A stretch of 17,461 nt of DNA from Darwinimomas sp045600945 (GTDB lineage Bacteria > Bacillota > Clostridia > Lachnospirales > Lachnospiraceae), in assembly GCA_045600945.1 (NCBI GenBank), contig JAZRYX010000041.1, forward strand, positions 1 through 17,461, in the 5' to 3' direction. The translations under genes were made by a program, and so were the position numbers. The notes under the pieces were generated by a model, which saw only the letters and a program-made list of their open reading frames with translations, was not told the origin of the DNA and ran no database searches. Positions 10,891 through 17,461 of this stretch are shown in pieces (position 1 is the first letter of the stretch; each line of letters starts with the position of its first letter).

Positions 10891-13743
10891 ATGAAAAAGT
10901 ATATTAAGATTCGCGGCGCAAGCGAACATAATTTAAAACATATCGATCTGGAGATTCCGAGAGATGAACTGGTCGTTTTTACGGGGCTGTCGGGAAGCGG
11001 CAAGTCCAGCCTGGCATTTGACACAATATATGCCGAGGGGCAGAGACGATACATGGAGTCTCTTTCAAGTTATGCAAGACAGTTCCTCGGACAGATGGAA
11101 AAACCGGATGTCGAGAACATCGACGGGCTGCCGCCTGCAATATCCATAGATCAGAAATCAACGAACAGGAACCCGCGATCTACCGTGGGTACTGTCACTG
11201 AAATATATGATTACATGAGGCTTCTCTACGCGAGGATAGGAGTGCCGCATTGTCCGAAATGTAAAAAGCCCATCCACAAGCAGTCCATAGACCAGATGGT
11301 CGATCAGGTCATGTCCTGTCCGGAGGGAACTAAACTTCAGATCATGGCACCTGTGGTTCGCGGCAAAAAGGGACGCCACGAGAAGGTGCTTGATCAGGCG
11401 GTAAAATCGGGTTATGTACGTGCACGCATCGACGGCGAGATAGTTTCGCTTCAGGATGTTGAACCGGGACAGCTTGATAAGAATATAAAGCATACGATAG
11501 AGATAGTTGTCGACAGACTTGTCGCAAAAGAAGGAATACAGAAAAGGCTTACCGACTCGCTTGAGACGGCTCTTAAACTGACGGGGAATATCAGTACCGT
11601 TGTCTGCGAATACCCCGGGGACGGATCAAAGAAAGCAGCTCATGAAGAGATCAATTTCTCTCAGCAGTTCTCATGCCCTGATTGTGGTATCTCAATTGAT
11701 GAAGTCGAGCCGAGAAGTTTCTCATTTAATAATCCGTTCGGTGCATGTCCGGCATGTCTGGGACTCGGATATACCATGGAGTTTGATGAGGATCTCATTA
11801 TTCCGGATAAGTCCCTGAGTCTTAACGAAGGAGCAATAGTGGTTCCGGGATGGCAGAGCTCGCAAAAGGACGGAAGTTTTGCACATGCGCTTTTAAAGGC
11901 ACTGGCCGGGCATTATAAGTTCAGCCTTGATACTCCGTTTGGAAAATATCCGAAGAAGATTCACGACATACTGATATACGGAACGGACGAAGAGGTAGAT
12001 GTTCATTATTCGGGGCAGCGCGGATACGGTGTGTATCCGATAGCATTTGAGGGACTTATTGAAAATCTCAATCGCCGGTACCGCGAGACTTTCAGCGATT
12101 CCAGCAAGGCTGAGTATGAAAACTTCATGCGCATCGCGCCGTGTACATCGTGTCACGGAAAGAGACTTAAAGAGTCATCGCTTGCCGTAACCATAGGTGA
12201 TAAAAATATATACGATGCAACTGACATGAGCATCGTTTCATTCAGAGAGTTCATTGACGGACTCAAACTGACTAAAATGCAGGAGCAGATCGGCGCGCTG
12301 GTGCTTAAGGAAATCAGGGCGCGTATATCTTTCCTCATCGATGTAGGTCTTGATTATCTGACACTTTCGAGATCGACATCCACGCTTTCCGGAGGCGAGG
12401 CACAGCGTATAAGACTTGCGACTCAGATCGGATCAGGACTTGTCGGAGTGGCTTACATACTTGATGAGCCGTCGATAGGTCTTCATCAGAAAGACAATGA
12501 TAAGCTGCTCGCTACATTAAAGCATCTTCGTGATATCGGTAACTCGGTTATCGTTGTCGAGCATGATGAAGAGACGATGAGAGAGGCTGACTATATCGTT
12601 GATATCGGACCGGGCGCGGGATCGCACGGCGGTGAGATCGTGGCAACAGGTTCGGTGAAAGATATCATTAACTGTAAGAACTCAATAACCGGAAAATATC
12701 TTTCGGGTGAACTGAAGATTCCTGTTCCTGAAAAGAGACTTGAACCTAAGGGATGGATAACGGTCTGTGGTGCGCAGGAGAACAATCTCAAAAACATCGA
12801 TGTCGATTTCCCGCTCGGAGTCATGACGGCGGTGACAGGCGTATCTGGTTCAGGTAAGTCATCACTTGTCAATGAGATACTTTATAAGTCTCTTGCAAGA
12901 AAACTCAACAGAGCTCAGGTTGTCTTCCCGGGAAAGCACAGGGATGTCAAGGGAACGGATGCGCTTGATAAAGTCATCTGCATCGATCAGTCTCCGATAG
13001 GAAAGACTCCGCGTTCCAATCCTGCGACTTATACAGGAGTGTTTGATCTCATCAGAGATCTTTTCGCGCAGACACCGGATGCAAAAGCCAAGGGATATCT
13101 CAAAGGACGTTTCAGTTTTAATGTAAAAGGCGGACGATGCGAATCATGTTCCGGCGACGGTATCATAAAGATAGAGATGCATTTCCTGCCTGATGTATAT
13201 GTTCCATGTGAGGTTTGCAAGGGCAAGAGATATAATCGCGAGACACTTGAAGTTAAGTATAAAGGCAGGTCAATCTATGATGTCCTTAATATGACTGTTG
13301 AGGAAGCACTTGATTTCTTCAAGTCCATTCCGAAGATACACAGGATCATACAGACACTTTATGATGTAGGACTTGGTTATATAAAACTCGGACAGCCTTC
13401 AACAGAGCTTTCGGGCGGTGAGGCGCAGCGTATCAAACTTGCGAGCGAACTTGCGAAGCGCAGTACCGGAAAGACGATATACATACTTGATGAGCCGACT
13501 ACAGGACTTCATTTTGCCGACGTTCATAAGCTCGTTGAGATATTGAGACGTCTGACTGACGGAGGTAATACAGTAGTTGTAATCGAACATAATCTGGACG
13601 TAATCAAGAGCGCCAATTATATTATTGATATGGGACCTGACGGAGGAGACCGCGGCGGCACGGTAATCGCACGCGGCACACCGGAAGAAGTTGCAGGGAT
13701 AAAAACTTCTTATACAGGTCAGTACTTAAAGAAGATATTATGA
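10891..13743 (+). CDS. uvrA: Excinuclease ABC subunit A
   Basis: A 950-aa, full-length UvrA, the damage-sensing ATPase of nucleotide excision repair that acts with UvrB and UvrC. Two ABC ATPase modules are intact: Walker A GLSGSGKSS at 32-40 and GVSGSGKSS at about 650-658, ABC signatures LSGGEAQRI at 499 and 840, and Walker B segments AYILDEPSIGLH and IYILDEPTTGLH. Zinc-binding cysteine pairs are at C121/C124, C262/C265, C286/C289 and C750/C753/C773/C776. The start agrees with other UvrA proteins (IKIRGASEHNLK). The gene shares a 4-nt ATGA overlap with the following MATE gene. There is no ribosome binding site before ATG; see the promoter entry. Confidence 0.98.
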   Translation: MKKYIKIRGASEHNLKHIDLEIPRDELVVFTGLSGSGKSSLAFDTIYAEGQRRYMESLSSYARQFLGQMEKPDVENIDGLPPAISIDQKSTNRNPRSTVGTVTEIYDYMRLLYARIGVPHCPKCKKPIHKQSIDQMVDQVMSCPEGTKLQIMAPVVRGKKGRHEKVLDQAVKSGYVRARIDGEIVSLQDVEPGQLDKNIKHTIEIVVDRLVAKEGIQKRLTDSLETALKLTGNISTVVCEYPGDGSKKAAHEEINFSQQFSCPDCGISIDEVEPRSFSFNNPFGACPACLGLGYTMEFDEDLIIPDKSLSLNEGAIVVPGWQSSQKDGSFAHALLKALAGHYKFSLDTPFGKYPKKIHDILIYGTDEEVDVHYSGQRGYGVYPIAFEGLIENLNRRYRETFSDSSKAEYENFMRIAPCTSCHGKRLKESSLAVTIGDKNIYDATDMSIVSFREFIDGLKLTKMQEQIGALVLKEIRARISFLIDVGLDYLTLSRSTSTLSGGEAQRIRLATQIGSGLVGVAYILDEPSIGLHQKDNDKLLATLKHLRDIGNSVIVVEHDEETMREADYIVDIGPGAGSHGGEIVATGSVKDIINCKNSITGKYLSGELKIPVPEKRLEPKGWITVCGAQENNLKNIDVDFPLGVMTAVTGVSGSGKSSLVNEILYKSLARKLNRAQVVFPGKHRDVKGTDALDKVICIDQSPIGKTPRSNPATYTGVFDLIRDLFAQTPDAKAKGYLKGRFSFNVKGGRCESCSGDGIIKIEMHFLPDVYVPCEVCKGKRYNRETLEVKYKGRSIYDVLNMTVEEALDFFKSIPKIHRIIQTLYDVGLGYIKLGQPSTELSGGEAQRIKLASELAKRSTGKTIYILDEPTTGLHFADVHKLVEILRRLTDGGNTVVVIEHNLDVIKSANYIIDMGPDGGDRGGTVIARGTPEEVAGIKTSYTGQYLKKIL

Positions 13744-15101
13744 ACAAGCTTTTTTGCACAGACAAAGAATTTTTCAAAAATTATTTAAGACTTACTCTTT
13801 GGCTCGTAATACAGCAGGCCATAGTTCTCAGCGTAAACCTTCTTGATAATATCATGATAGGTTCTTACAACGAAAACGCACTTGCGGGTGTAACAATAAT
13901 CAATCAGATTCATTTCGTGTATAACGGACTTCTGGACGGACTTGTTACGGGCATGGTGGTTCTTGGTTCACAGTACTGGGGAAAGAAAGACGGAGAGTCG
14001 ATAAAGAAACTTGCACCGACGGGATTTTACATCGCGCTGGCATTTTCATTACTAATGTTTCTTATTGCGACATTAATTCCGGGAAGTCTTGTCGGACTGT
14101 TCACGAAGGATCCGGCAGTTATTACTGAGGCACTTGCATATCTCAATGTCATAAGGTGGTCGTGGCTTTTCTATGCAGTAACGATGTTCCTTCTTGCCAC
14201 GATGAGAGGAATAGGAGCAGCAAGTATAGCCGTCGGTGTTTCGGTCATTTCTCTTATAGTAAATGCTACCGGAAACTACGCGCTTATCTTCGGACGTTTA
14301 GGTGCGCCGGAGCTGGGCTCCGCAGGTGCGGCGCTTGCAACGACTATAGCAAGAGTTCTCGAGATGTTCATTGTTGCATTTTATGTATTTAAGATGGAGA
14401 AGAATCTCTGTCTTAAGATAAAAGATGTTCTGACACCGCACTTTGAAGATATCGGAAGATATATGGGAGTTGCGGCTCCTATACTGGTTGCTGAAGGAAG
14501 CTTCTGCTGCGGTAATGCAGCGCAGGCGGTAGTGCTTGGCAACTTAAGTACGACGGCACTTGCCGCAAACTCGATTTCCACATCGCTTTACCAGCTTGTA
14601 AAGGTTATGGCAATCGGTGCAAGCAATGCAGCTGCGGTCTGTATGGGACAGGTCGTATCAAAGGGAAAAGAATATGCAGTCAAATGCGCGAACTCTCTGC
14701 AGATTATCTTTATAATCATCGGTGTGCTTGTCGCAGTCGTACTTTTCATAATCAGAGTTCCGATCCTGAATATGTACAAGGTATCGCCTGAGACGAGAGA
14801 ACTTGCAGATAAGTTTATCAAGCTTTTGTGCATCATCGGGTTCTGTATGTCATATCAGATGTCATGCAACTGCGGAATCACAAGGGGCGGAGGAGATCCG
14901 AAGTTCGTCATGTATGTGGATCTTATCTGTATATGGCTTATAGTTATACCGCTGTCATTTCTGGCAGCATTTAAGTTCCACTGGTCACCGCTTGCTATCA
15001 TGCTCTGTCTTAATATCGATCAGATAATCAAGATCATACCTGCGGCGATAAAAGTCAACAGTCACACATGGTACAAGGATCTAACAGTTGAGAAAGGTTA
15101 A
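13740..15101 (+). CDS. MATE-family multidrug efflux transporter
   Basis: A 453-aa polytopic membrane protein with about 12 hydrophobic segments in two similar halves, as in MatE transporters (Na+ or H+ driven export of cationic drugs and metabolites). Family-like features include the N-terminal LDNIMIGSYNENALAGVTI and the second-half equivalent LGNLSTTALAANSISTSLYQ, plus GxGD-like ITRGGGDPKF. The start ATG overlaps the uvrA stop codon (ATGA), so translation is probably coupled; the nearby AAGAAG is a weak ribosome binding site. The substrate cannot be told from sequence. The pairing with uvrA is most simply a chromosomal operon rather than evidence of a shared pathway. Confidence 0.93.
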   Translation: MNKLFCTDKEFFKNYLRLTLWLVIQQAIVLSVNLLDNIMIGSYNENALAGVTIINQIHFVYNGLLDGLVTGMVVLGSQYWGKKDGESIKKLAPTGFYIALAFSLLMFLIATLIPGSLVGLFTKDPAVITEALAYLNVIRWSWLFYAVTMFLLATMRGIGAASIAVGVSVISLIVNATGNYALIFGRLGAPELGSAGAALATTIARVLEMFIVAFYVFKMEKNLCLKIKDVLTPHFEDIGRYMGVAAPILVAEGSFCCGNAAQAVVLGNLSTTALAANSISTSLYQLVKVMAIGASNAAAVCMGQVVSKGKEYAVKCANSLQIIFIIIGVLVAVVLFIIRVPILNMYKVSPETRELADKFIKLLCIIGFCMSYQMSCNCGITRGGGDPKFVMYVDLICIWLIVIPLSFLAAFKFHWSPLAIMLCLNIDQIIKIIPAAIKVNSHTWYKDLTVEKG

Positions 15102-15113
15102 TGAGGAAAAAAG

Positions 15114-17210
15114 ATGAGCGATTTTTTAAAAACATTTTCATGCGATGTTTTCACCGATAAGGAAATGAAAGCGCGTCTCCCCAAAGAAGTTTACGGTAAA
15201 TTAAAAAAGACGATTGAGGCAGGGACGGAACTGGATCCGTCTATCGCGGATACGGTTGCCGGTGCCATGAAGGAGTGGGCGCTTGAGCACGGAGCCACAC
15301 ATTATACACACTGGTTCCAGCCACTCACCGGTGTAACCGCCGAAAAACACGACGCATTCCTGGCAATCAATAAACAGGGTAAGGCCATACTCGATTTCGA
15401 AGGCAAGCATCTTATCAAGGGCGAGCCTGATGCATCGAGTTTTCCTTCAGGCGGACTGAGGGCAACTTTCGAAGCCAGAGGTTATACGGCATGGGACTGC
15501 ACGTCGCCGGCATTTTTAAGAGAGGATGCGCTCGGCGTTACACTTTGCATACCGACAGCATTTTGCTCATATACAGGAGAGTCGCTTGATCAGAAGACTC
15601 CGCTTTTGAGATCCATGCAGGCTATCGAGAGGGAGGCACTCCGGCTTGTGCGCATGTTCGGCGATGACAAGGCAAAAAGAATCATTCCGATGGTCGGTGC
15701 AGAGCAGGAGTATTTCCTTGTTGACAAGGGAATATATAACAAGCGCAAGGATCTGGTTTATACAGGCCATACGCTTTTCGGGGCAATGCCGCCGAAGGGT
15801 CAGGAGCTTTCAGATCATTATTACGGCATTATAAATGAGCGCGTAGGCGCATACATGAAGGACATCAACAAGGAGCTTTGGAAACTCGGAGTACCTGCCA
15901 AGACACAGCATAACGAAGGCGCTCCGTCACAGCACGAACTTGCTCCGCTTTATGAACAGTGCAACATCGCGACTGATCATAACCAGATGACCATGGAGAC
16001 TATGAAGAGAGTTGCAGGCCGTCATGGTATGGTTTGTCTGCTTCATGAGAAACCGTTTGCGGGAGTGAACGGCTCCGGAAAGCATAATAACTGGTCGCTT
16101 GCCACTGACCTTGGAAGGAATCTTTTAAAGCCGGGTGAGAAGCCGCATGAGAATCTGGAGTTTCTGCTTATTCTCGCATGTGTCATCAAGGCAGTAGATA
16201 AACATGCGGACCTTATCAGATACAGCGGATCGAATGTCGGCAATGATCTGCGTCTGGGCGGTAATGAAGCACCGCCTGCAGTAATCAGTGTGTTCCTCGG
16301 AGAGCAGCTTCAGGACATTTTGGATCAGTTCGCAGAGAACGGGTCGGCTACACACAGCCTGCGCGGCGGCAGTTTCAAGACGGGTGTTGCCATACTGCCT
16401 GATTTCAATAAAGATGCGACAGACAGGAACAGGACATCTCCGTTTGCATTTACCGGTAATAAATTTGAGTTACGTATCCTGGGAAGTTCGGATTCACTCG
16501 CCATGCCGAACATTGTGCTTAATACGATAGTTGCCGAGGCATTCCGCGAGGCGTGCGATGAGCTCGGGGCACATCCGGGTAAGAAAAAGATCAGTGAGTA
16601 TATTGCCGGGACTTTCAGAGAGCATCGCAGAGTTGTTTTCAACGGAAACGGTTATGATAAGGACTGGGTCAAAGAGGCGGAAAAGAGAGGCCTTCCGAAT
16701 CTCAAATCGATGGTTGATGCTATCCCTTGCATCACAGATAAGAAATCTGTGGAGCTTTTTGAAAAATTCGGAGTGTTCACAAAGAGCGAACTTGATTCAC
16801 GCGCGGAGATTGAGTTCGATATGTACTCAAAGGAAATCAATATCGAGGCAAGGACTATGCTCGATATCGTAACCAAGCAGATCATCCCGGCAGTAGTAGC
16901 GTATATCGGAAATCTGGCCGGAGCAAAAATTGCAGTCAATACTGCAGTTCCCGGAGCAGATACAAGCGTACAGGAAACTTTGGTAAGTGAATGTTCATCA
17001 CTTCTTGCCGAGACAAAGAAGGCGATGGATAAGCTTGAGAAGGAACTTACGAAAGCGTCCGCGATTTCTTCCGGAGAGAAGTCGGCACGTGCATATCGCT
17101 ACAAGGTGTTTCCGGCTATGGAGGCCCTGCGTGCACCGGTGGACAGACTTGAACTGCTGGTTGACAAATCATGCTGGCCTATGCCGTCGTACGGCGACAT
17201 CATATTCTGA
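15114..17210 (+). CDS. glnN: Glutamine synthetase type III
   Basis: A 698-aa protein, the length of GSIII rather than the ~450 residues of GSI. It makes glutamine from glutamate, ammonia and ATP in the cytoplasm. Diagnostic stretches: THWFQPLTG near the N-terminus, FPSGGLRATFEARGYTAWD, the metal-binding GAEQEYFLVD at about 195, NEGAPSQHELAP at 267, FAGVNGSGKHNNWSL, and LGGNEAPPAVISVFLG. The C-terminal extension (about 550-698) is helical and typical of type III. GAGGAAAAAAG precedes ATG 15114. The gene starts 12 nt after the MATE stop, so it is probably co-transcribed. GSIII is common in Clostridia and Bacteroidetes of gut and rumen. Confidence 0.96.
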   Translation: MSDFLKTFSCDVFTDKEMKARLPKEVYGKLKKTIEAGTELDPSIADTVAGAMKEWALEHGATHYTHWFQPLTGVTAEKHDAFLAINKQGKAILDFEGKHLIKGEPDASSFPSGGLRATFEARGYTAWDCTSPAFLREDALGVTLCIPTAFCSYTGESLDQKTPLLRSMQAIEREALRLVRMFGDDKAKRIIPMVGAEQEYFLVDKGIYNKRKDLVYTGHTLFGAMPPKGQELSDHYYGIINERVGAYMKDINKELWKLGVPAKTQHNEGAPSQHELAPLYEQCNIATDHNQMTMETMKRVAGRHGMVCLLHEKPFAGVNGSGKHNNWSLATDLGRNLLKPGEKPHENLEFLLILACVIKAVDKHADLIRYSGSNVGNDLRLGGNEAPPAVISVFLGEQLQDILDQFAENGSATHSLRGGSFKTGVAILPDFNKDATDRNRTSPFAFTGNKFELRILGSSDSLAMPNIVLNTIVAEAFREACDELGAHPGKKKISEYIAGTFREHRRVVFNGNGYDKDWVKEAEKRGLPNLKSMVDAIPCITDKKSVELFEKFGVFTKSELDSRAEIEFDMYSKEINIEARTMLDIVTKQIIPAVVAYIGNLAGAKIAVNTAVPGADTSVQETLVSECSSLLAETKKAMDKLEKELTKASAISSGEKSARAYRYKVFPAMEALRAPVDRLELLVDKSCWPMPSYGDIIF

Positions 17211-17218
17211 TACAAAAA

Positions 17219-17240
17219 CGGCACCGGTTTTCCGGTGCCG
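17219..17240 (+). terminator. Stem-loop after glnN
   Basis: CGGCACCGG-TTTT-CCGGTGCCG is a perfect 9-bp, GC-rich hairpin 8 nt after the glnN stop. It lacks a clear T-tract (CTTCAG follows), so it may stabilise the mRNA end or work together with the next hairpin. Confidence 0.6.
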
Positions 17241-17255
17241 CTTCAGACTGAAGAC

Positions 17256-17307
17256 AAACCAGGTATTGAAAATCGATTTTAAGCGATTTTCAGACCTGGT
17301 TTTCTTT
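17256..17307. terminator. Long bidirectional hairpin overlapping the transposase stop
   Basis: AAACCAGGT (17256-17264) pairs with ACCTGGTTT (17294-17302), and inside it GAAAATCG (17268-17275) pairs with CGATTTTC (17284-17291) around an 8-nt loop. TCTTTC follows on the + strand, and the leftward transposase stop codon (17281-17279) lies in the loop. It probably terminates transcription from both sides. Confidence 0.7.
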
Positions 17308-17461
17308 CTACCATAAAAATGTCCGCAAAAATTGAAAAAACCGATGAAAAGTGTCTGGTTAACGGTCGCAGCAACCCGTATCTTTGCTTCATCTTTGCAA
17401 GTTTCTTTAAATTCATGCAAGCAAACGTCAGCCCGACCTTCATCTCCATGCGGGCTTTGCC
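17279..17461 (-). CDS. C-terminal end of an IS1182-type transposase (5' part outside window)
   Basis: Reading leftward from the right edge, the frame is open for 60 codons to TAA at 17281-17279. It begins GKARMEMKVGLTFACMNLKK and continues LAKMKQ, which matches the conserved end of IS1182-family DDE transposases (R-G-x-x-x-V-x-M-E-x-G-L-x-F-A-x-M-N-L-K-K-L-A). The last 35 residues are less conserved. The rest of the gene lies beyond 17461, so completeness cannot be judged. Confidence 0.75.
   Translation of the reverse strand, partial: GKARMEMKVGLTFACMNLKKLAKMKQRYGLLRPLTRHFSSVFSIFADIFMVERKPGLKIA

Noticed and set aside
10883..10894. LexA/SOS box at uvrA
   Set aside because: GAAC is present but there is no GTTC partner at the required spacing.
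17169..17420. 83-codon leftward frame at the right edge
   Set aside because: A different frame of the same strand reads through as the IS1182-type transposase end; this one overlaps glnN and both hairpins without family resemblance.

Overview
The window looks like low-to-mid GC Firmicutes DNA, most likely class Clostridia and plausibly Lachnospiraceae. This is inferred from the AAAGGAGG ribosome binding sites, the TGnTATAAT extended -10 promoters, a type III glutamine synthetase and the cell-wall-binding surface protein. It has two parts. Positions 1 to about 10.75 kb are the right-hand end of an integrated mobile element. Positions about 10.77 kb to the end are ordinary chromosome (uvrA, a MATE exporter, glnN), closed by the 3' end of an IS1182-type transposase. 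The element's left end lies outside the window.

Element, left to right. (1) The rightward 3' part of a repeat-domain protein that ends in an apparent ribosomal protein bS21 domain. This fusion is the most unusual object here. (2) A leftward accessory block from about 5.2 kb down to 0.89 kb: two-helix membrane peptide, DUF3846-like protein, 38-aa acidic peptide, 96-aa coiled-coil protein, SprT-like zinc protein, zinc-ribbon protein, two tiny hydrophobic peptides (55 and 24 aa), a RadC-family JAMM protein and a serine resolvase. Most have near-perfect Shine-Dalgarno sequences, and small hairpins separate several of them. The resolvase is preceded by a set of inverted repeats laid out like a three-subsite res site. 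(3) A rightward secreted surface protein with glycine-rich repeats and C-terminal cell-wall-binding repeats. (4) A gene-free convergent region of about 0.6 kb full of hairpins, including a 19-bp palindromic sequence present twice. (5) A shortened XRE-like regulator divergent from a tyrosine integrase. The two share a perfect 14-bp palindrome that also forms the -10 elements, and the integrase appears leaderless. (6) A tRNA-3'-end-like sequence followed by a terminator, taken as the attachment junction.

How the parts fit: the integrase and regulator would control integration. The resolvase with its res-like site, RadC and SprT look like DNA-maintenance functions, and the surface protein is cargo. 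On the chromosomal side, uvrA and the MATE gene overlap by 4 nt and glnN follows 12 nt later, so they probably form one transcription unit. It starts at an extended -10 promoter that sits only 8 nt from the uvrA start codon. All family names come from reading the proteins by eye; no database search was run.
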